NCBI RefSeq assembly: GCF_000952685.1
Contig: NZ_JYHV01000006.1
Span: 1 to 51,829, forward strand
Reading direction: 5' to 3'
DNA length: 51,829 nucleotides
From: Stutzerimonas stutzeri
GTDB lineage: Bacteria > Pseudomonadota > Gammaproteobacteria > Pseudomonadales > Pseudomonadaceae
Shown: piece after piece, positions 10,030 through 20,323 of the stretch
Layout of the letters: each line of letters begins with the position of its first letter
Position numbering within the stretch: position 1 is the stretch's first letter
The notes under the pieces: generated by a model
What the model was told of the DNA's origin: nothing
The model's input: only the letters and a program-made list of their open reading frames with translations
Databases searched by the model: none
Made by a program: the position numbers and the translations under genes

Positions 10030-10625
10030 CCATGGCGCGCCGATTAGCCCTGGCGTTGCTATGCAGTGTGCTGCTGTCAGGTTGCGTGAGCGGAGATTAC
10101 GTAGTGCTGCTGGAAAACCCTGACGGCTCCACCGGCGCGGTTCTGGTGGCGGACGCCAGTGGCCAGACCCGGCTCGACCGTTCGCATCAGGGTGTAACGA
10201 TTGGCAGCGGCGGGGCCGGAGCCAGGCCGTTCACCGTCGGTGAGCTACGAATCTCCCGCGACTTCTCGGCGGCGCTGGCGGCACAGCCGGCCTTGCCACA
10301 GCGCTTCCAGCTCTATTTCAAGATCGGCAGTGCCGAGCTGACCGAGGAGTCGCAGCGAGCCTTCGAGCAGGTCGTCGAAGCGATCCGTCTGCGCGGGCCC
10401 TCCGCCGTCTCGGTCATCGGCCATACCGATACGCTCAGCGGCCCGATCTGGAACGAGCAGCTGGGGCTTATCAGGGCTAAGGCCGTGGCTCACAAGCTGC
10501 GCGGCCGAGCCATCGAAGTGATCGACCTGAGGGTGTCTTCCCATGGCGAGCGCAACCTGCTGATCCAGACGCCGGATGGTGTGTCCGAACCGCGCAATCG
10601 TCGGGTCGAAGTCAGCGTTCGCTGA
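10026..10625 (+). CDS. OmpA-like outer-membrane lipoprotein
   Basis: The 199-aa protein has a lipoprotein signal with lipobox LLSGC (Cys20 if the GTG start at 10026 is used; ATG at 10032 is an alternative). The C-terminal half (about 92-199) is an OmpA/MotB peptidoglycan-binding domain, seen in FQLYFKIGSAELTEES, VIGHTDTLSG and the closing NRRVEVSVR. It should sit in the outer membrane and grip peptidoglycan. The GTG overlaps the stop of the FecR-domain gene (10027-10029), and an AAAGG lies 7 nt before the GTG, favouring that start. It converges with the CHASE2 cyclase gene, the two stops being only 6 bp apart. Confidence 0.88.
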   Translation: MTMARRLALALLCSVLLSGCVSGDYVVLLENPDGSTGAVLVADASGQTRLDRSHQGVTIGSGGAGARPFTVGELRISRDFSAALAAQPALPQRFQLYFKIGSAELTEESQRAFEQVVEAIRLRGPSAVSVIGHTDTLSGPIWNEQLGLIRAKAVAHKLRGRAIEVIDLRVSSHGERNLLIQTPDGVSEPRNRRVEVSVR

Positions 10626-10631
10626 GCCGCC

Positions 10632-12740
10632 TCACTTATCCGTCATCAATATCCGCTCGCCACGCTGTCCGGTCCGTAGCCGCTGCAGCTGATAGCGCAC
10701 CAGGGCATCGTCCGGTCGCTCGGCATGTAGCCGTTCGAAGGCCTCGGTAGCATCTTCGTGTTCGCTGGCGAGCAGCCTGTAGGCCGCGTCGTAATCGTTA
10801 TCTTGCGTGGCTTCGCAAGGCTCGTAGAGGCGGATCGGTCGGCTCTTGCCCTTGAGCAGCACATCGCCAATGGCCCGCATCGGTACGCTCGGATTGGCCG
10901 CGCGGACCGTTTCCGAAACGCAGAGATCGGTGCCCAGGTAGCGGTTCAGGCCTTCCAGACGCGCCGCCACGTTGACCGCATCTCCTAGCGCACGGTAGTC
11001 GAACAAAGTGGCACCACCGAAATTACCGACGACCACCTCGCCGCTGTGCGCGCTGATGCGCGTGCGCCCCAGAGGAATGCCGAGGGCATGCTGGGTGGCG
11101 GTGTAGGTTCGGGTGAAGCGGCGAATCTCCATGGCGCAGGCCAGGGCGCGGCATTGGTGGTCGGCCTGCATCAGCGGCGCTGAGAAGAGGATCGCCATGC
11201 CGTCGCCGACGATGCGCTCGAGCGTGCCTTCATGGAGGAAGGCAATCTGAATGATGCCCTCCAGGTACTCGTTGAGCATGCCAACCACCTGTTCTGGTGA
11301 CTGACGCTCCATCAGGGTGGTGAAGTCGGTGATATCGGTGAAGACGAAACTGCAGCAGCGCCTTTCGCCGCCGAGCTGCAGCTGTTCGGGGTGGCGCACC
11401 AGATGCCTGACCAGGTTCGGTGAGATGTAGCGCGAAAAGGCCTCACGCAGCCAGCGCTGTTGATGCTCGCTGGCGCGGTGCCGCGCCAGGCTGACGCCGA
11501 GGTAGACCAGCAGCAGGCCGATCGACAGAGTGAGGGCATCGAGCAGCAAGCCGTGACGCGAATAGGCCCACCAGGCGAGGACGTTCAGTGCCGTCAGCAT
11601 GATCGCGACGACCCAGGCCCCGGTGAGCGCCCCGCTACCGAGCGTGAGGGCGCCGAGCAGTAATCCAGCGAGCAGGAGCGTCAGCGCTTCCAGTGGACTG
11701 GCCCAGAACGGGCGTTGCAGCAGCGTGCCGTCCAGCACCTGCTCGATTGCCTGGGCATGTATCTGGACACCAGGAAGTATTTCGCCGAGCGGGCTGAAAC
11801 GCAGGTCCTGCAGGCCCTGCGCCGAGCTGCCAATCAGCACGATGCTGCCTTGGAACCGCGCAGCGGACGCCTCTTGCAGCACACGCCACGCCGGTACGCT
11901 CTGACTGCTCGGGTCGCGACGATAGTGCAGCCAGAGTTCACCCTGACGGTTGGTGGGCAGCGTCAGCGGGCCGATGCCGACCTGCTCGACTGCGCCACCG
12001 TCAGTGGTTTCGATGCGGTAACGATTCTGTCCGAGGTAGATTCGCAGCGCTTCGGCAGACAGTGAAGGAAACAGCCGTTCACCGACGCGAATCATCACCG
12101 GCACGCGTCGCACCACGCCATCCGCATCGGGCTGAAAGGTCATAGCACCGCTGCCGGCTGCGGCCCTGTCGAGCAACGGCAAAGCGCTGACGGTTCCTGC
12201 GTAGGTGGCAAAACGGGGTTGCTCGGCCTTCGCGCTCGACTGGACGCCGAAGCGACTCGACGGTGAGGTTTGCGAAGGCGAGCGTGTGGAGGCGAAACCC
12301 AACACGCTGGGCTGCCGTGCGAGCGCGGCGGCGAACAGCTGATCATGATCGGGCAGGGCGCTTAGCTGTCTGGCCAGTTCAGGCGAGAGCGTCGGCAGGC
12401 TCAGAAGCCGCCGCGGTGAGCTGCGGTCCGGCTCGGCGAAGAGCACATCGAACACCACTACCGCGGCGCCGGCCCGGTGCAGGTGCTCCAGCAACTGGGC
12501 CAGCAGATCGCGTGGCCAGGGCCATTGGCCAAGGCGGGCGAGGCTGGCTTCGTCGATATCCACCACCCGGACCGGCGTCTGCGCCGGCGTCGCTCGCGGC
12601 TGCCAGCGTTGGTATTGATCGAACAGGCTGTTGCGCAGGCTTTGCAGTATCAGCGGTTCGGCTAGGTACAGCGCGCAGGCGGCGAGCAATCCGGCCATTG
12701 CCAACAGCAGGCGCGGGGCCAGGGCGCGGGGCGATATCAT
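10632..12740 (-). CDS. CHASE2-domain class III adenylate/guanylate cyclase
   Basis: The 702-aa protein has TM1 (about 8-27), a periplasmic CHASE2 domain (about 30-335, marked by RVVDIDEASLARLGQWPWPR and VVVFDVLF), three closely spaced TM helices (about 345-425), and a cytoplasmic class III cyclase domain. Catalytic features are visible: VFTDITDFT with the first metal Asp, IVGDGMAILF with the second, and the transition-state Asn/Arg in LGDAVNVAARLEG. It should make cAMP (or cGMP) in response to a periplasmic signal. ATG 12740 has AGGGAG 8 nt upstream. It is 46 bp downstream of ridA and may share that transcript. Its 3' end meets the FecR/OmpA pair. Confidence 0.9.
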   Translation of the reverse strand: MISPRALAPRLLLAMAGLLAACALYLAEPLILQSLRNSLFDQYQRWQPRATPAQTPVRVVDIDEASLARLGQWPWPRDLLAQLLEHLHRAGAAVVVFDVLFAEPDRSSPRRLLSLPTLSPELARQLSALPDHDQLFAAALARQPSVLGFASTRSPSQTSPSSRFGVQSSAKAEQPRFATYAGTVSALPLLDRAAAGSGAMTFQPDADGVVRRVPVMIRVGERLFPSLSAEALRIYLGQNRYRIETTDGGAVEQVGIGPLTLPTNRQGELWLHYRRDPSSQSVPAWRVLQEASAARFQGSIVLIGSSAQGLQDLRFSPLGEILPGVQIHAQAIEQVLDGTLLQRPFWASPLEALTLLLAGLLLGALTLGSGALTGAWVVAIMLTALNVLAWWAYSRHGLLLDALTLSIGLLLVYLGVSLARHRASEHQQRWLREAFSRYISPNLVRHLVRHPEQLQLGGERRCCSFVFTDITDFTTLMERQSPEQVVGMLNEYLEGIIQIAFLHEGTLERIVGDGMAILFSAPLMQADHQCRALACAMEIRRFTRTYTATQHALGIPLGRTRISAHSGEVVVGNFGGATLFDYRALGDAVNVAARLEGLNRYLGTDLCVSETVRAANPSVPMRAIGDVLLKGKSRPIRLYEPCEATQDNDYDAAYRLLASEHEDATEAFERLHAERPDDALVRYQLQRLRTGQRGERILMTDK

Positions 12741-12786
12741 CAGTCGCGCTCCCTGCAACCGCTCGTGTTGGCTAGCCTGCCGAGGT

Positions 12787-13167
12787 TCAGTCGAGTACCA
12801 GAATCGCGTCCATTTCCACCTGTGCGGCCTTCGGCAGCGCGGCGATGCCAATGGCGGCGCGAGCAGGATAGGGCTGTTGGAAGTAGCGGCTCATGACCTC
12901 GTTCACCGTGGCGAAGTTGCCGAGATCGGTGAGAAAGATGTTCAGCTTGACGATGTCCTTCAGCGAGCCACCGGCGGCTTCGGCCACGGCCTTGAGGTTC
13001 TCGAACACCTGCACGGTCTGTGCTTCGAAGCCTTCCACCAGCTCCATGGTTTTCGGATCCAGCGGGATCTGGCCGGACATGTAGACGGTATTGCCAGCCT
13101 TGATTGCCTGGGAATAGGGGCCGATGGCGGCGGGGGCGTTGTCGCTGTGAATCACGGTCTTGCTCAT
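12787..13167 (-). CDS. ridA: RidA family enamine/imine deaminase
   Basis: The 126-aa protein is a complete RidA (YjgF/UK114) family member of usual length. It has the N-terminal [10 protein letters not shown], the GQIPLDP turn and the conserved active-site Arg in [13 protein letters not shown] (about 101-113), with VEMDAI near the end. RidA hydrolyses reactive 2-aminoacrylate and related imines made by PLP enzymes. It is encoded 92 bp after spoT on the same strand, the arrangement seen in P. aeruginosa. A second, divergent RidA-family gene occurs in this window at 39094. Confidence 0.95.
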   Translation of the reverse strand: MSKTVIHSDNAPAAIGPYSQAIKAGNTVYMSGQIPLDPKTMELVEGFEAQTVQVFENLKAVAEAAGGSLKDIVKLNIFLTDLGNFATVNEVMSRYFQQPYPARAAIGIAALPKAAQVEMDAILVLD

Positions 13168-13259
13168 GGGGTGCTCCGATAGAAGAGTGCGGTCCCAGAG
13201 GATACGGGCTGAAGCGAGCGGGCAAAAGCCCCGTGACGAGGGTAGAACTGGCGGAGTCG

Positions 13260-15368
13260 CTAGGCCTTCATCCGGGTGATACGCATGACGCCCTTGATCG
13301 CCCGCAGCTTCTTGATCACCCGGGCCAGATGCACGCGGTCATGCACGCTGACCACCAGTTGAACGACGCTGATCCGGCCGTCGCGCTCGTCCATACCGAT
13401 CTTCTCAATATTGCCATCGGCGGCATTTACGCTGCCGGCCAGCAGGGCGATCAGGCCGCGCTGGTGCTCCAACTCGACGCGCAATTCGACGTTGAACTCG
13501 CCGGTGACGTCCTTGGACCAGGACAGCTGAATGCACTTGTCAGGGTTGTGCCGAACATCGGCAATGTTCCGGCAGGTATCAAGGTGCACCACCATGCCTT
13601 TGCCGGCAGACAGATGACCGACGATCGGGTCGCCTGGGATCGGCGTGCAGCATTTGGCGTAGTTCAGTACAAGACCTTCGGTGCCTCGAATCGCCAGCGG
13701 TCCCTCGGCGCTGGGTGCTTGTTCGCCTTCGCTTGCGAGCAGTCGGCGAGCGATGACGTAGGCCATGCGATTGCCCAGCCCGATGTCTTCGAGAAGATCC
13801 TCGACGACATCCATGTGATATTCATTGAGCACGGCCTGGATACGTTCCGGCGAAACCTTCTGCAGACTGGTTTCGAAGCCGGTCAGCGCTTTGTTCAAAA
13901 GTCGTTCGCCGAGGTTGATCGACTCAGAGCGGCGCTGCAGCTTGAGCGCGTGACGAATGTGCGTGCGTGCCTTGCCGGTGACCACGAAGTTGAGCCAGGC
14001 CGGGTTCGGGCGTGCGCCCGGCGCGGTCACGATCTCCACAGTACAACCGCTCTCCAGAGCTTGTGACAGCGGCGCCAGGCGACGATTGACGCGACAGGCG
14101 ATGCAGGTATTGCCGACGTCGGTGTGCACCGCGTAGGCGAAGTCCACCGCGGTCGAGCCCTTGGGCAACTCCATGATGCTGCCCTTGGGTGTGAAGACAT
14201 AAACCTCGTCCGGGAACAGGTCGATCTTCACGCTTTCGATGAACTCCAGCGAATTGCCGGCCCGCTCTTGCAGTTCCAGCACGCCCTTGACCCATTGCCG
14301 TGCGCGGGCATGGGTGCCCTTGGGGGCTTCCTCGTCGTTGGATTTGTACAGCCAGTGCGCGGCGATGCCGTTATTGGCCATCTCTTCCATTTCGCGGGTG
14401 CGGATCTGGATTTCGATGGGCACGCCGTGCATGCCGAACAATGTGGTATGCAGCGACTGGTAGCCGTTGGCTTTGGGAATCGCGATGTAATCCTTGAACC
14501 GACCGGGCAACGGCTTGTAGAGGCTGTGCACCGCCCCGAGCACGCGATAGCAGGTGTCGACCTTGTCGACCACGATGCGAAAGGCGTAGACGTCCATGAT
14601 CTCGTTGAACGCCTTGCGCTTGCCGCGCATCTTCTTGTAGATGCTGAACAGGTGCTTTTCGCGGCCCACTACCTCGCCGCCGAGGCCTTCGCGTTCGAGG
14701 CAGTGGATCAGTGACTGCTCGATCTTTTCGACGATCTCGTTGCGGTTGCCCCGTGCGCGACGGACCGCGGCGCGGATGCGCTCCGAACGCATCGGATGCA
14801 TGGCTTTGAAGCCCAGATCTTCGAATTCCACGCGCATGGCGTGCATGCCCAGCCGGTTGGCGATGGGCGCATAGATTTCCAGGGTTTCCTTGGCGATCCG
14901 GCGGCGTTTCTCGCCCGCCAGCACCTCAAGCGTGCGCATGTTGTGCAGACGGTCGGCGAGCTTGACCAGGATCACACGAATGTCGCGCGCCATGGCCATG
15001 GCCATCTTCTGGAAGTTCTCCGCCTGGGCCTCGGCCTTGGTTTCGAATTTCATCTGGGTCAGCTTGCTGACCCCATCCACCAGCTCAGCGACGGTTTCCC
15101 CGAACTGCGCGGTGAGCGCTTCCTTGGCAATGCCGGTGTCCTCGATGACGTCGTGCAGCATCGCGGCCATCAGGCTTTGATGGTCCATGTGCATGTCGGC
15201 GAGGATGTTGGCTACCGCGAGGGGGTGGGTGACGTAGGCTTCACCGCTGCGTCGACGCTGGCCGTCGTGGGCCTGCTCGGCGTAGAAATAGGCTCGGCGC
15301 ACCTGGTTGACCTGGTCTGCGCCGAGGTAGGTCGACAGGCGATCGGCAAGAGCGTCTATGGCTGGCAA
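13260..15368 (-). CDS. spoT: Bifunctional (p)ppGpp synthetase/hydrolase SpoT
   Basis: The 702-aa protein has the full RelA/SpoT layout: HD hydrolase domain (HDVIEDT about 72-78; [11 protein letters not shown] about 138-148), synthetase domain ([34 protein letters not shown]), TGS domain ([16 protein letters not shown]), a helical/zinc-finger-like region, and a C-terminal ACT domain. The intact HD motif identifies it as SpoT rather than RelA. It controls the stringent response and, through ACT/TGS interactions, responds to carbon and lipid starvation. It follows rpoZ by 60 bp; the rpoZ-spoT pair is a conserved operon. Confidence 0.97.
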   Translation of the reverse strand: MPAIDALADRLSTYLGADQVNQVRRAYFYAEQAHDGQRRRSGEAYVTHPLAVANILADMHMDHQSLMAAMLHDVIEDTGIAKEALTAQFGETVAELVDGVSKLTQMKFETKAEAQAENFQKMAMAMARDIRVILVKLADRLHNMRTLEVLAGEKRRRIAKETLEIYAPIANRLGMHAMRVEFEDLGFKAMHPMRSERIRAAVRRARGNRNEIVEKIEQSLIHCLEREGLGGEVVGREKHLFSIYKKMRGKRKAFNEIMDVYAFRIVVDKVDTCYRVLGAVHSLYKPLPGRFKDYIAIPKANGYQSLHTTLFGMHGVPIEIQIRTREMEEMANNGIAAHWLYKSNDEEAPKGTHARARQWVKGVLELQERAGNSLEFIESVKIDLFPDEVYVFTPKGSIMELPKGSTAVDFAYAVHTDVGNTCIACRVNRRLAPLSQALESGCTVEIVTAPGARPNPAWLNFVVTGKARTHIRHALKLQRRSESINLGERLLNKALTGFETSLQKVSPERIQAVLNEYHMDVVEDLLEDIGLGNRMAYVIARRLLASEGEQAPSAEGPLAIRGTEGLVLNYAKCCTPIPGDPIVGHLSAGKGMVVHLDTCRNIADVRHNPDKCIQLSWSKDVTGEFNVELRVELEHQRGLIALLAGSVNAADGNIEKIGMDERDGRISVVQLVVSVHDRVHLARVIKKLRAIKGVMRITRMKA

Positions 15369-15428
15369 GGGATTGCTCCTTGCCGGCTGGGCGCTGTGTT
15401 TGCGGTTCGACTTCGACCTGGCATTTAA

Positions 15429-15692
15429 TCAGAGGGCCTCGTTGGACTCTTCCTCGTACTGCACGAACAATGGCTCGTCGTCGACGATGTCGTCTTGGGC
15501 AATGACGTCGTAGTCCACCAGCCCGGAGGCGATTTCACGCAGAGCGACCACGGTCGGCTTGTCATTTTCCCAGGCCACTTTAGGCTCCTTGCCGCCAGTA
15601 GCCAGCTGACGCGAGCGCTTGGTGGCGAGCATGACCAGCTCGAAGCGGTTATCTACGTTGTCCAGACAGTCTTCAACGGTAACGCGGGCCAT
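15429..15692 (-). CDS. rpoZ: RNA polymerase omega subunit
   Basis: The 87-aa product starts [20 protein letters not shown] and has the omega fold signature ([12 protein letters not shown]), with an acidic C-terminal tail. ATG 15692 is chosen over an upstream ATG because it gives the standard N-terminus. Omega helps assemble RNA polymerase and forms part of a ppGpp-binding site, which fits its position just before spoT. A 175-bp gap separates it from gmk and probably contains its own promoter. Confidence 0.97.
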   Translation of the reverse strand: MARVTVEDCLDNVDNRFELVMLATKRSRQLATGGKEPKVAWENDKPTVVALREIASGLVDYDVIAQDDIVDDEPLFVQYEEESNEAL

Positions 15693-15867
15693 GGTGTTCC
15701 TCATCAATAACGGTAAAGCATGCCCGAATGGGCGAGCGGACGGGATAGTCTAAAAAATCACCAGCCATTAGGGAAGCGGTAAAACGTTTCCGCAGCTGCG
15801 CTGGCGGGCAGCCAAGCCTCATCAGCACTCGCGTAGCCGGCTGCTGCGGCCGGCCACCGCGACAGGC

Positions 15868-16536
<669 letters not shown>

Positions 16537-16555
16537 TCAAGACCAAGCGTAGTTG

Positions 16556-17419
16556 CTATTCGATGTTCTGGACTTGTTCGCGCATCTGCTCGATGAGCAC
16601 TTTCAGGTTCACCGCCGCTTGGGTGCTGCGCGGATCGAACGCCTTGGAACCGAGAGTATTGGCCTCACGGTTGAGTTCCTGCATGAGGAAGTCGAGACGT
16701 CGACCGGCGGCGCCGCCGGACTTCAACACTCGTCGCACTTCGCTGACGTGCGTGCTGAGGCGGTCCAATTCTTCGGCGACGTCGCTTTTCTGTGCGAGCA
16801 ATACCAGTTCCTGCTCGAGCCGTTGCGGGTCCAGTTCGACACGCATCTCGGCGCAACGATCGAGAATTTTCTGTCGCTGAGCGGCGAGCATCTGCGGGAC
16901 CTGGGTGCGAAGCGTGGCTGTCTCTTCGGCGACCGCGTCGAGGCGCTCGTTGATCAGGCGGGCCAGTTCCTCGCCCTCGCGCTGGCGCCCGCTCTTCAGC
17001 TCCGCCAGCGTAGCGTGGAACAGCTGCAGGGCGGCGCTGTTGAGCGCCTGAGGATCGGCTGAGTCGCCGACCAATACGCCCGGCCAGGACAATATCTCCA
17101 GGGGGTTGAGGGGCGCGGGCTGCTTGATCAGTGCGGCGACGCTCTCCGCCGCTGCTATCAACTGGCTGGCGCGCTGGCTATCCACCTGCATCGAGCGTCC
17201 GGCGGCGTCCTCGGCAAAACGCAGCGTGCATTCGACCTTGCCGCGCGATAAACCCTTGCGCAATGTCTCGCGGACAAGACCTTCCAGATCCCGGAAGGCT
17301 TCGGGGAGACGCAGATGCGGTTCCAGATAGCGATGGTTTACCGAGCGGATCTCCCAGCTGAGGGTGCCGTGGTCGCCGGCCTGCTCGGCACGTGCGAAGG
17401 CGGTCATGCTGTGGATCAT
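16556..17419 (-). CDS. yicC: YicC-type endoribonuclease family protein
   Basis: The 287-aa protein begins MIHSMTAFARAE, matching the YicC N-terminus, and ends with the DUF1732-type helical region (LNREANTLGSKAFDP, VNLKVLIEQMREQVQNIE). YicC proteins are RNases implicated in small RNA turnover in E. coli. Two ATGs lie close together (17419 and 17407); 17419 fits the family. It is divergent from rph across a 211-bp region and is followed by gmk, the conserved Pseudomonas order. Confidence 0.93.
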   Translation of the reverse strand: MIHSMTAFARAEQAGDHGTLSWEIRSVNHRYLEPHLRLPEAFRDLEGLVRETLRKGLSRGKVECTLRFAEDAAGRSMQVDSQRASQLIAAAESVAALIKQPAPLNPLEILSWPGVLVGDSADPQALNSAALQLFHATLAELKSGRQREGEELARLINERLDAVAEETATLRTQVPQMLAAQRQKILDRCAEMRVELDPQRLEQELVLLAQKSDVAEELDRLSTHVSEVRRVLKSGGAAGRRLDFLMQELNREANTLGSKAFDPRSTQAAVNLKVLIEQMREQVQNIE

Positions 17420-17543
17420 TGGGTAACCCCTCGGTACGGTGCGAAAGGCGAAGGATTGTAAAGGAAAAACCAGATATTGGCGTCGCGCATCGTCTTCCGT
17501 CGTGTTGGGCCGATGGCGTGATGGCGGGGTCTTTACGTACGCG

Positions 17544-17564
17544 ACTGCCGAATGGCTCGGCAGT
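17544..17564. repeat. Perfect 8-bp inverted repeat upstream of rph
   Basis: ACTGCCGA at 17544-17551 is followed by a 5-nt spacer and its exact complement TCGGCAGT at 17557-17564. It ends 25 bp before the putative rph -10 box in the yicC/rph divergent region. It could be an operator or a hairpin; the sequence does not decide. Confidence 0.4.
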
Positions 17565-17589
17565 GGCCCTTATTGTTGGCCGGGACCTC

Positions 17590-17595
17590 TATAAT
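17590..17595 (+). promoter_or_regulatory. Consensus -10 box of rph promoter
   Basis: A perfect TATAAT lies 35 bp before the rph start codon. No good -35 hexamer is seen at 16-18 bp spacing, so the promoter may rely on an activator or an extended element. Confidence 0.5.
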
Positions 17596-17630
17596 GGCGG
17601 CTACTCATTCCCAGAAGCAGGACAAGCCTC

Positions 17631-18353
17631 ATGAAACGACCCAGTGGCCGCACCGCCGACCAGCTGCGTTCGATCCGCATCACCCGCAATTACACCAAAC
17701 ATGCCGAGGGGTCGGTGCTGGTGGAGTTCGGTGATACCAAGGTGATCTGCACCGCCAGCATCGAGAACGGCGTGCCGCGTTTTCTCAAGGGGCAGGGGCA
17801 AGGCTGGTTGACCGCCGAGTACGGCATGCTGCCCCGCGCCACGGGCGAGCGTAACCAGCGCGAAGCCAGCCGTGGCAAACAGGGCGGTCGCACCTTGGAA
17901 ATCCAGCGGCTGATTGGGCGTTCGCTGCGTGCATCGCTGGATATGAGCAAGCTGGGCGAGAACACCATCTACATCGACTGCGATGTCATTCAGGCCGATG
18001 GCGGTACCCGCACCGCTTCGATTACCGGCGCGATGGTGGCGCTCGTCGATGCCCTGAAGCTGTTGAAGAAACGCGGCGGACTGAAAGGCGGCGATCCGCT
18101 CAAACAGATGGTCGCGGCGGTTTCGGTGGGTATGTACCAGGGCGAGCCGGTGCTCGATCTGGATTATCTGGAAGATTCTGCAGCCGAAACCGACCTGAAC
18201 GTGGTGATGACCAGTGCCGGTGGTTTCATCGAGGTGCAGGGCACTGCCGAAGGCGCGCCGTTCCAGCCGGAAGAGCTCAACGCCATGCTCGCGTTGGCGC
18301 AAGAAGGCATGAAAGAGCTATTTGCGCTGCAGTTGGCCGCGCTCGCCGATTGA
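17631..18353 (+). CDS. rph: Ribonuclease PH
   Basis: The 240-aa protein is full length and has the RNase PH hallmarks: N-terminal [13 protein letters not shown], phosphate-binding region with [14 protein letters not shown] (about 65-78), and [19 protein letters not shown] (about 116-134). It is a phosphate-dependent 3'-5' exonuclease that trims tRNA precursors. An AGGA lies just upstream of ATG 17631. It is followed 19 bp later by the DUF4870 gene. Confidence 0.97.
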   Translation: MKRPSGRTADQLRSIRITRNYTKHAEGSVLVEFGDTKVICTASIENGVPRFLKGQGQGWLTAEYGMLPRATGERNQREASRGKQGGRTLEIQRLIGRSLRASLDMSKLGENTIYIDCDVIQADGGTRTASITGAMVALVDALKLLKKRGGLKGGDPLKQMVAAVSVGMYQGEPVLDLDYLEDSAAETDLNVVMTSAGGFIEVQGTAEGAPFQPEELNAMLALAQEGMKELFALQLAALAD

Positions 18354-18372
18354 TCTGAGAAAGGAGAACGCC

Positions 18373-18741
18373 ATGTCTGGTCAGGAGCTGATACCTCAAC
18401 CCTCTTCGCAAGCGCGGCAGTGGGCGATGTTCTGTCATTACTCGGCGTTCTTCTGGTTTCTGGTGCCGATGATCGGCAACGTGCTGGGGCCGCTTATCGT
18501 CTGGCAGCTGAAGAAGGACATGGATCCTTTTGTCGACGAGCAAGGCAAGGAGGCACTGAACTTCCAGATCACCTTCAGCATTCTGCTGATGATCTGCGGC
18601 GTGCTGGCCTGGATCCTGATCGGTTTTCCGCTGATGGCGTTGATCAGCGTGGTAGCGTTGGTGCTAGTGGTGATTGCCGGCATCCGTGCCAATGAAGGCA
18701 AGCCTTATCGCTACCCGTTTTGCTGGCGGATCGTCAAATGA
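18373..18741 (+). CDS. DUF4870 (Tic20-like) membrane protein
   Basis: The 122-aa protein has three or four hydrophobic segments (about 18-36, 65-82, 84-106) and the DUF4870 signature: an N-terminal QWAMFCHYSAF, IVWQLKKDMDPFVDEQGKEALNFQ in the middle (24 residues, conserved charged loop at about 39-62) and a YRYPFCWRIVK-type end. Its function is unknown. AAGGAG precedes ATG 18373. Same gene and position as between rph and crc in P. aeruginosa. Confidence 0.88.
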   Translation: MSGQELIPQPSSQARQWAMFCHYSAFFWFLVPMIGNVLGPLIVWQLKKDMDPFVDEQGKEALNFQITFSILLMICGVLAWILIGFPLMALISVVALVLVVIAGIRANEGKPYRYPFCWRIVK

Positions 18742-18817
18742 ACGCTGGCGTCTGTCTATAGACGAAGAAAGAACCGGGTAGACGGCCCTGCGCTTTCCGG
18801 CAGCGTCCAGCTTGGGC

Positions 18818-19597
18818 TTAAAGGCTCAGGGTCCAGTCGTAATCCACCACCAGCGGGGCGTGCTGGGAAAAGCGCGGCTGCCGGGGCAGACGGGCGTTAC
18901 GCACGAAGCGGCGCATGCCTGAGGTGAGGATCTGGTAATCGAAGCGCCAGCCCAGATTGAGCATCTGCGCCTGCTCGGTGTCAGGCCACCAACTGTAGAG
19001 GTCGCCCTCCCGGCTGGCTTCACGCAGGGCGTCGACATAACCCATGTTGCCGAATATCTCGTCGAGCCAGGCGCGCTCGGGCGCCAGGAAGCCGGTGGCC
19101 TGCTGACAGTCGCGCCAATTCTTCACGTCCAGCTTCTGGTGAGCCACGTACAGCGAGCCGCAATAAATGTATTCGCGACGCTTGCGACGTTGTTTGTCCA
19201 GGTAGTGGGCAAAGTCGTCCATGAACTTGAATTTCTGGTTCAGGTCTTCATCGCCGCCGCGGCCGGTTGGCAACAGCAGACTGGCGATGCTGACCTTGTC
19301 GAAGTCGGCCTGGAGGTAGCGACCGTAACGGTCGGCCGTTTCGAAACCGAGCCCCATGATTACGGCCTTGGGCTGCAGTCGGGAGTAAAGCGCAACGCCA
19401 CCCTGTTCCGGGATTTCAGCGTCGACGGTATAGAGGAAATAGCCGTCGAGCTGGTAGGCCGGATCATCGAGTTCTACTACGGAGGCGCGGGTATCCTGCA
19501 GGCAGATGACATCGGCATTCTGCGCTTGCAGCCAGCTGAGAAGACCCCGCTGTGCCGCCGCTTGAATGCCATTCACGTTGACGCTGATGATCCGCAT
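18818..19597 (-). CDS. crc: Catabolite repression control protein Crc
   Basis: The 259-aa protein has the exonuclease III/EEP fold but with altered catalytic positions typical of Crc: CLQDTRA where ExoIII has QETK, and CGSLYVAHQKLDVKN where ExoIII has a catalytic CGDxN. The C-terminus RFSQHAPLVVDYDW matches Crc. Crc is not a nuclease; it acts with Hfq to block translation of mRNAs carrying A-rich AAnAAnAA motifs when preferred carbon sources are available. It is divergent from pyrE, the conserved Pseudomonas arrangement. Confidence 0.96.
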   Translation of the reverse strand: MRIISVNVNGIQAAAQRGLLSWLQAQNADVICLQDTRASVVELDDPAYQLDGYFLYTVDAEIPEQGGVALYSRLQPKAVIMGLGFETADRYGRYLQADFDKVSIASLLLPTGRGGDEDLNQKFKFMDDFAHYLDKQRRKRREYIYCGSLYVAHQKLDVKNWRDCQQATGFLAPERAWLDEIFGNMGYVDALREASREGDLYSWWPDTEQAQMLNLGWRFDYQILTSGMRRFVRNARLPRQPRFSQHAPLVVDYDWTLSL

Positions 19598-19681
19598 AAA
19601 TGGCCCCTAAAAACACGTGCGTGTATGATAACCCAAGCTCTTCGCAATTAGCTAAGCCAGTGTCTTCCGGGAATATTCTTC

Positions 19682-20323
19682 ATGCAGGCGTACCAGCGCG
19701 ACTTCATTCGCTTCGCCATCGAGCGCGGGGTTCTGCGCTTCGGTGAGTTCACTCTGAAATCCGGGCGCACCAGCCCCTATTTCTTCAATGCCGGTTTGTT
19801 CAATACCGGCTCGGCGCTGGCGCAACTGGGGCGCTTCTATGCAGCCGCCGTGGCTGACAGCGGTATCGATTTCGACGTGATCTTCGGTCCGGCGTACAAG
19901 GGCATTCCCCTTGCGGCAGCGACGGCGATTTCGCTGGCCGAACATCATCAACGCGATCTGCCCTGGTGTTTCAACCGCAAAGAAGCCAAGGATCATGGCG
20001 AAGGCGGCACCCTGGTGGGGTCGCCACTCGCTGGTCGCGTGCTGATTGTCGATGATGTGATTACCGCCGGCACGGCGATCCGTGAGGTCATGCAGATCAT
20101 TCGTGCCCAAGGCGCGGAAGCGGCTGGCGTGCTGATCGCGCTCAATCGACAAGAGCGTGGTCAGGGCGAGTTATCGGCCATTCAGGAAGTTGAGCAGGAC
20201 TATGGCATGCCCGTGGTGAGCATTGTTTCGTTGGCTCAGGTGCTGGAGTTTCTGGCTCAGGATCCACAGCTCAGTCAGCACCTGCCGGCGGTTGAAGCGT
20301 ACTGCGATCAGTACGGGATCTAA
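19682..20323 (+). CDS. pyrE: Orotate phosphoribosyltransferase
   Basis: The 213-aa protein starts [21 protein letters not shown] and contains the PRPP-binding motif [14 protein letters not shown] (about 121-134) and the orotate-site [14 protein letters not shown]. It forms OMP in pyrimidine synthesis. It is divergent from crc; the 84-bp region between them contains a perfect 12-bp palindrome ACACGTGCGTGT (19613-19624) running into a possible -10 TATGAT (19624-19629). Confidence 0.97.
   Translation: MQAYQRDFIRFAIERGVLRFGEFTLKSGRTSPYFFNAGLFNTGSALAQLGRFYAAAVADSGIDFDVIFGPAYKGIPLAAATAISLAEHHQRDLPWCFNRKEAKDHGEGGTLVGSPLAGRVLIVDDVITAGTAIREVMQIIRAQGAEAAGVLIALNRQERGQGELSAIQEVEQDYGMPVVSIVSLAQVLEFLAQDPQLSQHLPAVEAYCDQYGI

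Noticed and set aside
18740..18765. Possible terminator around GTCTATAGAC after the DUF4870 gene
   Set aside because: The palindrome is short, the alternative stem has only five pairs, and no T-tract follows.
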